A DNA stretch of 34,621 nucleotides, taken from the IMG/VR virus record IMGVR_UViG_3300013113_000334, positions 1 through 34,621 of that record; one strand, given 5' to 3'. A program made the position numbers and the translations under genes. Below, piece after piece: positions 8,214 to 14,729 of this stretch (position 1 is its first letter; each line of letters begins with the position of its first letter). The notes under the pieces are model-generated. The model was not told where the DNA came from, did no database searches, and saw only the letters and a list, made by a program, of their open reading frames with translations. The stretch comes from a virus.

Positions 8214-8590
8214 TACTCTATGGCCTCAAGAACGCTGTTTAGCTTGGTGTAAAAATACTTTTTCTTGCTGAATCCATACCAGACTTTGCACTTGCCGTTT
8301 GACCAAACACGGAATGCCGGGTAAGCCTTGCCGATGCCGGTTGTCTTAACTACCGTCCATCCCTTTGACTCAAGCTCTTTTATTAAGCCAGACTCTTTGA
8401 ATCGAATGCACGGCGAACAACCTCTTGTTGTCTGGTATTCGAGAATCATGTGCTTCTCTGCTGGCTTCACGTCGACAATTGGATCTGGCTTTACTTCAAT
8501 GGCCTCGTTCGATACTGGCTGACAGCAGAACCAAACTCCAGTGCCTACGAATAAGTTGCTTGCAACCAAGAACAATGCTGAAAATCTCAT
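8213..8590 (-). CDS. Secreted thioredoxin-like protein with CxxC
   Basis: The 125-aa protein begins with a signal peptide or anchor (MRFSALFLVASNLFVGTGVW, then Cys22-Cys23). After a Lys/Pro-rich linker comes a compact thioredoxin-fold domain. The active site is RGCSPCIRF (C58, C61), and the cis-proline loop is AYPAFRV (P91). The fold would act outside the cytoplasmic membrane on disulfides. Thioredoxin-family phage proteins are usually cytoplasmic, so the export signal is unusual. Neighbours are the papain-like peptidase (start ATG overlaps its stop as ATGA) and a holin-like gene. Possible jobs are reduction or isomerisation of disulfides in host envelope proteins or of the Cys-rich tail protein encoded at 21322-23823; neither is demonstrated. 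Confidence 0.8.
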   Translation of the reverse strand: MRFSALFLVASNLFVGTGVWFCCQPVSNEAIEVKPDPIVDVKPAEKHMILEYQTTRGCSPCIRFKESGLIKELESKGWTVVKTTGIGKAYPAFRVWSNGKCKVWYGFSKKKYFYTKLNSVLEAIE

Positions 8591-9372
8591 TTAACTCTCC
8601 GGGGTTTAATTGACTTAATAACCAACGCTTCTGTCGGGTTCGCCCTATCGCCAAGGAGGACGCCATATCCACCTTCGCCCCAGGTGTAGTCCCAACTATT
8701 CACGATAACGATGCCCCACTGGCCACCGTATCGAATTCCTTGCAGCCCAAGGACCAAGTGGCCCCACCATGAAAGACCTAGTGTTACAGGTGAGCTGTTT
8801 AACGGATCGAGCAGTGCTGACATCGCACCGTCAAAATCGTATGAATCCAATCTCTCGTACTCCACAACGTCGTGAAGCTTGCTTGACTCAATGACCTCTG
8901 GATTATCTGGCAACTCTCGGTTAAACGAGCAGTTTGGCCATGCGTCCTGTGTTGGGATGCCGTACCTGTTGCAATACCTGACGGCCTCAACTCCCCAGCC
9001 ACCCTCGTTTGCGAAATCCTTTCCCTGGCAGGCCGGGCCGGCTGGTGACAACAGCGGAGCAACCCCGTCCATCTTGGCGTATCTGTTCATTACTCCCGCT
9101 ACCAAGCCGAAGCACCAGCAGTAGTTGGTTTTCCGCTGATTTAGCACAGGCACGTCAAAGTCTTTATGGACATGGTACGGGCTCGTTCTGTCTCGCTCTT
9201 GTAGGGCCATTAGTTCTGGCCAGTCTTTGCGGTCGTATCGCGCGCCCAGCACTCCGCTCTTGGAGTAGTATGGTTTGCCTCCAGAGAAGCCGCGAGACAG
9301 CCCCTTGGGTGTCTCAGGGACTCTTGTGATGATGTTGTTGGCAAGTCGTCCTAAATTTGATTCAAATGACAT
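8587..9372 (-). CDS. Papain-like (C1-type) cysteine peptidase
   Basis: In this 261-aa protein the papain catalytic elements are in order and correctly spaced: oxyanion Gln79 in VLNQ, nucleophile Cys85 in CWCF six residues later (papain has Q-x5-C-W-A-F), His205 in WWGHLVLG, and Asn225 in NSWDYTWGEGGYG, which matches the family signature around the catalytic Asn. The first about 70 residues resemble a short leader rather than a full inhibitory propeptide. There is no obvious signal peptide. It is coupled by TAATG to the gene upstream and ATGA to the thioredoxin-like gene downstream. Peptidase activity is well supported; the biological target is not. Candidates are virion maturation, host protein degradation, or attack on a proteinaceous envelope during lysis. 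Confidence 0.85.
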   Translation of the reverse strand: MSFESNLGRLANNIITRVPETPKGLSRGFSGGKPYYSKSGVLGARYDRKDWPELMALQERDRTSPYHVHKDFDVPVLNQRKTNYCWCFGLVAGVMNRYAKMDGVAPLLSPAGPACQGKDFANEGGWGVEAVRYCNRYGIPTQDAWPNCSFNRELPDNPEVIESSKLHDVVEYERLDSYDFDGAMSALLDPLNSSPVTLGLSWWGHLVLGLQGIRYGGQWGIVIVNSWDYTWGEGGYGVLLGDRANPTEALVIKSIKPRRVK

Positions 9373-9809
9373 TATCGCTTGTTCCTATCTAACATTGAGA
9401 CTGCATCCTCAATACTCTCTGGAATGTTCCAAGAGCTGAGGTATCCTGCGCGGTTGAGCATGCAAAAAGAGGGTACGCCACTGCTTAGTGCCGTCTCTCG
9501 CATTTTAACAATCTGCTCGCGGAGCGCCCGGATGTCGTCAGATAGAAGGATAGACGTCATTCCATAGCCGTTTTCTTCGCACCATAATCGGATTTTTGTG
9601 CTGTTGATAACAGAACCCTGACCGTAGCTGGTCCTGTTGCTGTCGAGTTCATGCAGTACAACTACCCACGGTTTCCAGTGTGGGTACCTCTTTGGGAGAA
9701 GCCTTGCGATCTCTTTGCGATTAACATAGCCAATTGCGCCGAGGGAAGCCCCGATCATGGCCGCGCTCGCTAGTTTCTGCAGGCTTTCCCGTCTGTTGAG
9801 AGTGTTCAC
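9372..9809 (-). CDS. Exported protein with Tat-like leader, possibly thioredoxin fold
   Basis: The 145-aa protein starts with GTG at 9809 (overlapping the previous TGA as GTGA). The N-terminus, NRRESLQKL followed by a hydrophobic Ala/Gly stretch to about 30, resembles a twin-arginine leader, although the usual Phe/Leu after RRx is Ser-Leu. The mature part has a beta-alpha pattern (WVVVLHELDS, then YGMTSILLSDD, then GVPSFCMLNRAG) compatible with a degenerate thioredoxin fold; SGVPSFCML sits where the cis-Pro strand would be. No CxxC is present. It lies between a membrane protein and the papain-like peptidase. The function is unknown. Confidence 0.6.
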   Translation of the reverse strand: MNTLNRRESLQKLASAAMIGASLGAIGYVNRKEIARLLPKRYPHWKPWVVVLHELDSNRTSYGQGSVINSTKIRLWCEENGYGMTSILLSDDIRALREQIVKMRETALSSGVPSFCMLNRAGYLSSWNIPESIEDAVSMLDRNKR

Positions 9810-10147
9810 GCATCACCCTCTTTCTCGTTCTCGAATTCGATAAGGTCAATGCCATACTCCTCAAGTTTCGCGTCAAGCAGGCGGAGAAGCTTCATCAGGA
9901 CGGGGCTCAACGATCTCCAGATGAATCCATAGACAGCGAGTGCCACACCACCAACGACGATGACAGCATCACAAACAACAGGTACAATACCGAGAATAAT
10001 ATTTGTGACTGAACCATAAGGGGACGCTCCAAAGTCAAAGAGAGAACCAATGCGAAAGAATACACCGGCCTTGTGTAGCTGCCAGATCAGGTAGATCGTG
10101 AAACAGCCTACCACGAATTTCACGGTGTCGCTAAACTTGTTGTTCAT
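9806..10147 (-). CDS. Membrane protein, candidate holin
   Basis: The 113-aa protein is read from the ATG at 10147, chosen because it follows the previous stop by one base and has GAGG upstream; a longer in-frame version would overlap the previous gene. It has two or three hydrophobic helices: one at about 10-30 (VKFVVGCFTIYLIWQL) and a long one at about 48-78 (IILGIVPVVCDAVIVVGGVALAVYGF) that may be two helices with a turn. A charged, acidic C-terminal tail follows. Size, helix number and charged tail suit a class II holin. It lies in the coupled block with the peptidase and thioredoxin-like genes. Confidence 0.6.
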   Translation of the reverse strand: MNNKFSDTVKFVVGCFTIYLIWQLHKAGVFFRIGSLFDFGASPYGSVTNIILGIVPVVCDAVIVVGGVALAVYGFIWRSLSPVLMKLLRLLDAKLEEYGIDLIEFENEKEGDA

Positions 10148-10148
10148 A

Positions 10149-10460
10149 TTACTTAACCTCGGTGTATTTGGATGGGACGGCAGAACCAAAAAGATTGTCT
10201 TTAACCCACTCTTCGACCCAGCGCATAGCCAGCTTGAGAAGAATACTCACGAGGATCGAAGTCAGGATTCCAGAGCCGTATTTTTGCTCGAGATCATCCT
10301 TTACTCCACGGCGTGTCGCTTCAACCCGATCACGGGCCGCTGAATGCAGGAGTCTGCTTGCTGGCTCGCGAGCAGATGCAACCTCCAGGTCCGCCGTATT
10401 CCACCTCCAGTGCATTCTGGCTGATTTGCGGGCAAATTCCCTGTGCTTCTGGCGAATCAT
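10149..10460 (-). CDS. Small protein with amphipathic/membrane helix
   Basis: This 103-aa protein is not recognised. The N-terminal 55 residues are Arg-rich and helical. Residues about 62-92 (GSGILTSILVSILLKLAMRW, then an acidic amphipathic stretch) could insert in or lie along a membrane. It is the first gene after the long structured gap at 10461-10765, and its ATG at 10460 is preceded by AAGGA 7 bases upstream. The following candidate holin starts one base after its stop. Position suggests a lysis accessory or membrane-targeting role, but this is inference. Confidence 0.6.
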   Translation of the reverse strand: MIRQKHREFARKSARMHWRWNTADLEVASAREPASRLLHSAARDRVEATRRGVKDDLEQKYGSGILTSILVSILLKLAMRWVEEWVKDNLFGSAVPSKYTEVK

Positions 10461-10480
10461 CGTTGGTTCCTTATGTTAAA

Positions 10481-10525
10481 CCTTAGTACCCCGACTGCCA
10501 GCGCAACTGACAATCGGGGCTAAGG
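10481..10525 (-). other. Leader hairpin before the membrane-protein operon
   Basis: Arms CCTTAG+CCCCGA (10481-10494, with a TA bulge) and TCGGGG+CTAAGG (10514-10525) pair over 12 bp. Inner TG/CA and CAG/CTG pairs extend the stem. Its minus-strand end lies 20 bases before the ATG at 10460, so it would form in the 5' leader and may protect the message or control translation. No run of T follows, so it is a weak terminator candidate. Confidence 0.6.
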
Positions 10526-10530
10526 CCGGA

Positions 10531-10658
10531 GAAAAAATTGTAGCGTCCACGGCGTAAACGCAGATCAGTGATTGACCTCAAGAGGCTGTTTTGCCGTGCC
10601 GCCGTCATTTCGGCGGAACCATTTTAAGGCGACGCTACCCGGAGTTGCGACCTCCGGG
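10531..10658 (-). ncRNA. Candidate structured RNA: three-way junction ending in a U-tract
   Basis: On the minus strand a closing stem of 8 bp (10631-10638 with 10540-10547) encloses two adjacent stems. The first is CCGCCG/CGGCGG (10611-10616 with 10599-10604, 6-nt loop). The second is CACGGC/GCCGTG (10593-10598 with 10548-10553). All three meet with almost no unpaired bases on one side. The closing stem is followed by AATTTTTTC, like an intrinsic terminator. A further hairpin CCCGGAG/CTCCGGG (10638-10658) precedes it. A TATAAT at 10730-10735 could start a transcript of about 190-200 nt. Short ORFs also run through it (26 codons at 10635-10715; 41 codons at 10483-10608 whose ATG lies in the hairpin loop), so a coding explanation is not excluded. 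No known RNA family was recognised. Confidence 0.45.
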
Positions 10659-10715
10659 CTTTGATTTGAATAGAATTTCCAGCAAAATAGGGTCAAAATT
10701 GTCGCAATATTTCAT
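10635..10715 (-). CDS. Possible 26-aa leader peptide
   Basis: The ATG at 10715 has AAGGA seven bases upstream, a good ribosome binding site, just after the TATAAT at 10730. The peptide MKYCDNFDPILLEILFKSK plus seven residues ends inside the hairpin at 10638-10658. A translated leader next to such a hairpin could influence folding of the downstream RNA. It may also be a chance ORF; its length alone proves nothing. Confidence 0.3.
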   Translation of the reverse strand: MKYCDNFDPILLEILFKSKPGGRNSG

Positions 10716-10729
10716 TTTGGGTTCCTTTC

Positions 10730-10761
10730 ATTATAGCCTAAAACACTCGGGAAACGGTCAA
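10730..10761 (-). promoter_or_regulatory. Promoter-like site before the structured leader
   Basis: TATAAT (complement of 10730-10735) is preceded by GTTTTAGGC, the same nine bases seen before the TATAAT at 31839. A TTGACC lies 20 bp upstream, which is too far for a normal sigma-70 -35 box, so the site would depend on the -10 region or a phage factor. It lies downstream of the helicase stop and would serve the 10460-to-1021 block. Confidence 0.5.
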
Positions 10762-10765
10762 CATC

Positions 10766-12421
10766 TTAAAACGGTGCCTCCAGATCAGGAAGTTCAATAA
10801 ATGGCGGTCTTTTCACGGTTCGAGGAAGCTTTAGTCGCCAGTATTTGCCGTCTTGCTTTACCAGAATTTTGTCAGGAACCGCCAAGGCTCCGGCATCTGC
10901 TAACGTGAGGGCCTCGTACACGGTGTCTGGGCAGTGGTTCCTGCTGAGTTTATTCCATTTCGCCTCAGCCATATCGCGCGCTACGCCCTCATGCTCAATG
11001 CAGAGCCACTCTGAATACTCAGGGGCAAATAGCTGACCTTCCTTGCCCTCCGCCTTGTAGATGACCCGCAAGCTATCTGGCTTCCCCTCTTTGCTGTGCC
11101 GGAAGTATTTTGCTTCCGCAACTTTCACCTCTGTCCATGGATTTTTAGCAGTAGCATTCATCACGTCGTTGACGCTATCAGCCGATGAATCGACATTGAT
11201 CTGAGGGGCTGGGAATTGGTATCCGCACCCGCACTCCCGGGAGGCCGCGTAAGCTTGAGATCCGCAGCATGGGCAGACCTTCATGACTGCCTCACCCTTC
11301 CCGGCCTCTGGCTTAGGCTTGTTGCCGTAATCAGGGTCATCAATCGCGCCGTGTCGCTTGACATTGCCGCCGAAGTCCAAGAGGATGCAATCAGTCTTGC
11401 CTGGGGATGTCCGTAAACCCCTGCCGCAAATCTGGCTGAACAAGCCAGCGGACAGCGTGGCCCGCATGACTGAAATGAGGTCAACGTTGGGGGCGTCGAA
11501 GCCCGTAGTTAGGACGTTGCAGTTCACAAGCCAACGAAGTCTGCCGGATCGGAAGTCAGCGATAAGCTGTGCGCGCTCCAGCGGGAGTGTGTCGCCGGTT
11601 ACGACGCCCACTTTCTCACCGGTCATCTCCCACTCGATGTACCTTGCTACTGCTGCTGCGTGATCCACTCCAGAGCAGAACACGAGGCATGATTTTCTGC
11701 CCTCAGATGAAGCGATAGCAACAGTCTCTCGGACAGACTCGCGGACATTACCCATGAACAGGTCGGACAAATCAGAGCCCTTGAAGTCCCATCCTGAGCG
11801 CCTGAGGCCGCTCGTATCGACCCCCAGGACATTCTTCGACAAGAGTGGCGCAAGATGCCCTTCGTCCAGTAGGCGGCCAACAGGGAGCCTGTACGAAACG
11901 CCCTCAAACGGCAGCCCAGTCCCGATGATCGACCCGTTGTCGAGTCGATACGGTGTTGCGGTCATGCCGATCATGCGAGCCTTGGGGTTAAGCGCCTTGA
12001 GCTGACGAAGAAACTTGTTGTACTGTCCGCCGTCCCCACGGGGGATCAAGTGGCATTCGTCCACGATCACCATAGATCGTTCGCCCAGCTCGCATTCTTT
12101 ATCGACCACCGAGCCGATGGTGGCATAGACGAAGTCTGCTTCGGACTGCTTGGACCGAAGCGATGCACTATAGATGCCAACAGACAGCTCTGGGGCCAGT
12201 GCTTTCAGTTTGGCCACGTTCTGCTCCGTCAGTTCGCGGGAGGGTTGCAGAATAATGGCCCTCTTACCCCAGCCAGCAACCTTCTGGCAGAGCATGGCCT
12301 GAACCAGAGACTTACCAGAGCCGGTGGGCAGCTCGATCAGCGGGCTACCCTTGGCCTTTCGCAAGTAATTCATTGTGGAATCGACCGCTTCGGTCTGGTA
12401 GTCTCTGGGTGTAAATTGCAT
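10766..12421 (-). CDS. SF2 DEAD/DEAH-box helicase with zinc ribbon
   Basis: The 551-aa cytoplasmic DNA or RNA translocase has these motifs in order: Q-like RDYQ at 6-9, Walker A PTGSGKS 32-38, motif II DECH 121-124, motif III TATP 154-157, motif V TTGFDAP about 305-311, and motif VI QICGRGLR 330-337. A four-Cys zinc ribbon follows (CPCCG at 383-387, CGCG at 397-400), then about 130 uncharacterised residues. The architecture resembles ResIII/UvsW-like phage helicases used in recombination-dependent replication or branch migration. No nuclease domain is attached. The start overlaps the previous stop as TAATG. It shares an operon with a Sak4-like ATPase and a DUF669 protein. Confidence 0.92.
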   Translation of the reverse strand: MQFTPRDYQTEAVDSTMNYLRKAKGSPLIELPTGSGKSLVQAMLCQKVAGWGKRAIILQPSRELTEQNVAKLKALAPELSVGIYSASLRSKQSEADFVYATIGSVVDKECELGERSMVIVDECHLIPRGDGGQYNKFLRQLKALNPKARMIGMTATPYRLDNGSIIGTGLPFEGVSYRLPVGRLLDEGHLAPLLSKNVLGVDTSGLRRSGWDFKGSDLSDLFMGNVRESVRETVAIASSEGRKSCLVFCSGVDHAAAVARYIEWEMTGEKVGVVTGDTLPLERAQLIADFRSGRLRWLVNCNVLTTGFDAPNVDLISVMRATLSAGLFSQICGRGLRTSPGKTDCILLDFGGNVKRHGAIDDPDYGNKPKPEAGKGEAVMKVCPCCGSQAYAASRECGCGYQFPAPQINVDSSADSVNDVMNATAKNPWTEVKVAEAKYFRHSKEGKPDSLRVIYKAEGKEGQLFAPEYSEWLCIEHEGVARDMAEAKWNKLSRNHCPDTVYEALTLADAGALAVPDKILVKQDGKYWRLKLPRTVKRPPFIELPDLEAPF

Positions 12422-12624
12422 TACCTTCTCCTATCGCTATCGTTGATAAACTTCTCTGCCAGCTTGCGGAATTCTCGGTATTCCATTCCCGGGGTTGCTC
12501 CGACGTCTTCTATCAGGCTCCTGGCCTTGCTAACGAGGCTGTCAGGCAACCCGCCGACGATAACAAAACCGTTAAGCAGCCGGTGAGAAAGCCTGATTAG
12601 GGCCGCATCGTCTTCGTAGATCAT
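12421..12624 (-). CDS. Small helical protein coupled to the helicase
   Basis: This 67-aa protein is not recognised and is mostly helical, with an acidic start (MIYEDDAAL) and a basic end (DSDRRR). The ATG at 12624 has a strong GGAGG eight bases upstream, located right after the terminator hairpin, so translation initiates efficiently on any transcript that passes the hairpin. Its stop overlaps the helicase start as TAATG. A regulatory or loading partner for the helicase is possible but unsupported. Confidence 0.6.
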   Translation of the reverse strand: MIYEDDAALIRLSHRLLNGFVIVGGLPDSLVSKARSLIEDVGATPGMEYREFRKLAEKFINDSDRRR

Positions 12625-12635
12625 AACCTACCTCC

Positions 12636-12672
12636 AAAAGGAAGGGCCCCGGAGCTATTTACCCCGGGGCCC
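12636..12672 (-). terminator. Intrinsic terminator/attenuator before the helicase pair
   Basis: On the minus strand, GGGCCCCGG (12664-12672) pairs with CCGGGGCCC (12644-12652) around an 11-nt loop, followed by TTCCTTTT. It separates the DUF669 gene from the two downstream genes. No promoter is evident between it and 12624, so it probably reduces rather than blocks helicase expression. Confidence 0.75.
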
Positions 12673-12698
12673 AGAAACAACAAAACAACTAGAGAATC

Positions 12699-13145
12699 CT
12701 AGAATGGCGACTCGTCCGAGTCAACACCGGATGCGTCAGGGGCCAAGGGGCTTACACAGAAACCCTTGACTTGGTCCTTAGAGACGCCGGCCTTGGTCTT
12801 GTAATGGCCGATAACAACCCCAACGGGCTTGTCTGAGATCAACTGAGCAAAATTCTCAAGAGTCTCGATCTCCAGCAAGTCCTTGAGGCTCACTAGCATC
12901 TGGCGGCCCTTGGCCTGCTTCCAGTCCGTCGAAGAATGAATATCCAAGAACGCAACCGTGCGGCGGTTCTGCAAATCACCATCAAGGAAACTCAACTTGA
13001 CCCACAGGGTCTTGCCGTCACCCGAATAGTCAGGCCTGACATCCACGTCATCGACCACCGCGCGATGGCGACCTGCTGGCAACAGCTCAAACTCGGCTGG
13101 GGCTTCGACTTCTGACAGATCAAAGTCAAGATTAAAATCACTCAT
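12699..13145 (-). CDS. DUF669-family protein, SSB-like
   Basis: The 148-aa protein matches phage DUF669 proteins in layout: an acidic N-terminus, LLPAGRHRAVVDDV opening an OB-like beta region, the GKTLWVKLSF strand, a helix with LLEIETL, and a second beta part ending VKGFCVSP. DUF669 proteins are found beside Sak/RecT-type recombinases and are thought to bind single-stranded DNA. The C-terminal tip DSDESPF resembles the acidic DDDIPF tail by which bacterial SSB recruits partners. The ATG at 13145 has GGAGAG upstream and its own well-formed promoter at 13188-13216. It lies two small genes downstream of the Sak4-like ATPase. Confidence 0.8.
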   Translation of the reverse strand: MSDFNLDFDLSEVEAPAEFELLPAGRHRAVVDDVDVRPDYSGDGKTLWVKLSFLDGDLQNRRTVAFLDIHSSTDWKQAKGRQMLVSLKDLLEIETLENFAQLISDKPVGVVIGHYKTKAGVSKDQVKGFCVSPLAPDASGVDSDESPF

Positions 13146-13187
13146 GCTCTACTCTCCAAAAAAGGTAATTACCAACTCAACACTTTC

Positions 13188-13216
13188 ATTTTACAGCAAT
13201 TCTCTCGGATGGTCAA
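13188..13216 (-). promoter_or_regulatory. Sigma-70-type promoter for the DUF669 gene
   Basis: TTGACC (complement of 13211-13216), an exact 17-bp spacer, TAAAAT (complement of 13188-13193). The spacer ends TGCTG, as in the plus-strand promoters at 15716 and 17178. The transcript would start near 13181, about 35 bases before the ATG at 13145. Confidence 0.8.
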
Positions 13217-13458
13217 GCGGATAACATCCGAGAAAACAAATTTACAGCCGACCACGCATTCGGGTCATATTCGCCGTATGTCACGACAGATGTTTTCTTG
13301 TTACCATTGACGCAGATAAGAAAATGGTGCTGCGTCTCTCTAGTATCCACGTCTGTCTCTGTCCATCGGTCGAGTGTCAGGATAGCGCCGTCGCTGTCTC
13401 TGGTCTTGTGTAGCATCCTGATCCCAACTGACCGCTCCAGTCTAGTCGTTTTTCCCAT
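13213..13458 (-). CDS. Small uncharacterised beta-rich protein
   Basis: The 81-aa protein is read from the ATG at 13458 (MGKTTRLERSVG), which has GGAGAA eight bases upstream; an in-frame extension to 13563 would swallow the small membrane gene and lacks such a site. The body has several beta-strand segments (AILTLDRWTETDV, HHFLICVNGNKKTSVVTYGEYD) and one C-terminal helix (AWSAVNLFSRML). The family is not recognised. It overlaps the 3' end of the 41-aa membrane gene in another frame, so the two are probably co-translated. Confidence 0.55.
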   Translation of the reverse strand: MGKTTRLERSVGIRMLHKTRDSDGAILTLDRWTETDVDTRETQHHFLICVNGNKKTSVVTYGEYDPNAWSAVNLFSRMLSA

Positions 13459-13567
13459 TGTGTTTTCTCCAGTCGAATATGTAAAAATCGGCCAAGACAA
13501 AAAGGCCGAGAACCATGAGCCCGGATGCTGCCGTGACAACAGCACTCCAAAAGTAAACCACATCCAT
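13442..13567 (-). CDS. 41-aa single-helix membrane protein
   Basis: The ATG at 13567 overlaps the stop of the Sak4-like ATPase gene as TAATG, the coupling used across this genome. The stop at 13442-13444 lies inside the start of the next gene, so the frame fills an otherwise empty gap of about 110 bases. The peptide has a hydrophobic stretch of about 25 residues (VVYFWSAVVTAASGLMVLGL and onward) flanked by Asp at the N-terminus and a basic tail DWRKHNGKND, the layout of a one-pass membrane protein with the basic end inside. Function unknown; superinfection exclusion or membrane anchoring of a host factor are possibilities. Confidence 0.6.
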   Translation of the reverse strand: MDVVYFWSAVVTAASGLMVLGLFVLADFYIFDWRKHNGKND

Positions 13568-14286
13568 TAAATCAGCTCCCTTAGGGTTTCGATATCAGAC
13601 ATATCAATAACCGATGCGACCTTCTCAGTGCTTCTGATCTTGGCTACATGTGATGCCGCTGGGTTGAAGTGGACAACCCTGCGACCGGTGCCTACTCCGA
13701 CGCCGCGCTTTGAGAAACCCGCCTGTTCCTCTCGAACCTTGATCTCGACCCGGCAGAAACCAACCGCGTCGGCCCATTCTTGGGTTCGTGCGTTTGATCG
13801 CTTTGACAGCTTGGGCTGCCAGCGAGAGTAGCTACCTCCCTCGGCCAACTCAATGCTCTTGCACTCGCTATGGGCGATAACAACCACCCGGCAACCCTGA
13901 TCTCTGATTACATCCAGACAACTGAGGATTCGCCCAACGCGAGCCCCGGCCTCCACCGCGCCCTTGCCGTAGGATCTATCAAAACACTCCCGGTCCATAT
14001 CAGACTCAATGAACAGCTCAGCCCAGTCGATGCTATCAAGAACGACGGTGTCGTGGTCGATCTCTCCCGACGTCAAGCTTTCCGAAATCCATTTCAACGA
14101 GCTAATGATTTCAGAGTATGACTTGCAAAGCGGAAGTCTGTCTGTGTCAACATGCCCCGAGCCGTCTTCTGTGGGTACGATGATCGCCTTGCCCAGCCTA
14201 GCCGCCAGGGTGGTCTTGCCAACGCCGGCCTCCCCATGGATCAGCAGCTTTTTCGTCTTTGGCACAATGCCGGAAATAATCTTCAT
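13567..14286 (-). CDS. Sak4-like RecA-fold ATPase (AAA_24)
   Basis: The 239-aa protein is read from the ATG at 14286, where GAGG lies five bases upstream; an in-frame start further up lacks a clear site. Walker A is GEAGVGKT at 18-25 and Walker B is TVVLDSID at 80-87 with Asp84. A conserved His and Ser in VVVIAHSE follow, in the position of the RecA-fold sensor strand. Phage proteins of this size and motif set (Sak4 group of single-strand annealing proteins) act with an SSB-like partner in recombination. The DUF669 gene two positions downstream fits that pairing. It has its own promoter at 14329-14357. Confidence 0.82.
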   Translation of the reverse strand: MKIISGIVPKTKKLLIHGEAGVGKTTLAARLGKAIIVPTEDGSGHVDTDRLPLCKSYSEIISSLKWISESLTSGEIDHDTVVLDSIDWAELFIESDMDRECFDRSYGKGAVEAGARVGRILSCLDVIRDQGCRVVVIAHSECKSIELAEGGSYSRWQPKLSKRSNARTQEWADAVGFCRVEIKVREEQAGFSKRGVGVGTGRRVVHFNPAASHVAKIRSTEKVASVIDMSDIETLRELI

Positions 14287-14328
14287 GTAAACCTCGTTGG
14301 TTCGTGTTAACGTCCTCGCCATACCCCT

Positions 14329-14357
14329 ATTGTATCATCCATCGCTCGGCCCGTCAA
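14329..14357 (-). promoter_or_regulatory. Sigma-70-type promoter for the Sak4-like gene
   Basis: TTGACG (complement of 14352-14357), exact 17-bp spacer, TACAAT (complement of 14329-14334). It lies over the 3' end of the 109-aa gene, with the start of transcription predicted near 14322 and the ATG at 14286. Confidence 0.8.
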
Positions 14358-14664
14358 GCATTTCGATGCTTACATCATATAGTTTCTTTAGGGAGTCTGC
14401 AATTTCACTGACAGAAAACCCCTTGATTGCAGCGTGGCTCATTACGGCTTCGATTTCGTCCTCTGGAACAACTCCGTCAAACCCTACGTCATACAGCACG
14501 AACCCAATGCACGTATGGACGTAGAGCGCGCTCTGGGCAACCATGTTCTCCATGTGCCACGTTGGGAGGCGGTCATTGTATGCTTCGATTTGCTCGCGAA
14601 CGTAGTATCCGTAGATAACCATGTCCCTGATAACTTCCGAATTAGCCAGTGAGTAGTAGTCCAT
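14335..14664 (-). CDS. Uncharacterised early protein
   Basis: This 109-aa protein is not recognised. It appears alpha-helical and acidic with several Tyr near the N-terminus (MDYYSLANSEV, YGYYVREQIEAY). A Cys-containing hydrophobic helix lies around 49-58 (YVHTCIGFVLYD), and a C-terminal helix (SEIADSLKKLYDVSIEML) may be an assembly surface. No catalytic motif is visible. Its 3' end contains the promoter of the next gene. The intergenic stretch before it is AT-rich and may carry its own promoter. Confidence 0.6.
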   Translation of the reverse strand: MDYYSLANSEVIRDMVIYGYYVREQIEAYNDRLPTWHMENMVAQSALYVHTCIGFVLYDVGFDGVVPEDEIEAVMSHAAIKGFSVSEIADSLKKLYDVSIEMLDGPSDG

Positions 14665-14700
14665 TTTTGTCTCTATGTATAAAAGAGAGTTATTACTGAT

Positions 14701-14729
14701 ATTATATTACATACCTAAAGAGATAAGTT
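14701..14729 (-). promoter_or_regulatory. Possible promoter in AT-rich gap
   Basis: A TATAAT (complement of 14701-14706) sits 37 bases before the ATG at 14664, in a gap of about 100 bases that holds no gene. The -35 position at 17-bp spacing reads AACTTA, a poor match. AT-richness makes chance occurrence likely. Confidence 0.35.

Noticed and set aside
10483-10608. 41-codon ORF as a separate gene
   Set aside because: Its ATG lies in the loop of a strong hairpin with no visible ribosome binding site, and the whole frame runs through paired RNA segments. It is mentioned as an alternative but not called.
10540-10638. tRNA or tmRNA
   Set aside because: The three-way junction has an 8-bp closing stem but no T-loop or D-loop sequence, no CCA and no anticodon arm of the right size. 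It does not fit a tRNA.
13458-13563. N-terminal extension of the protein at 13213-13458
   Set aside because: The extension occupies the same bases as the coupled 41-codon membrane gene and lacks a ribosome binding site, whereas GGAGAA precedes the ATG at 13458.
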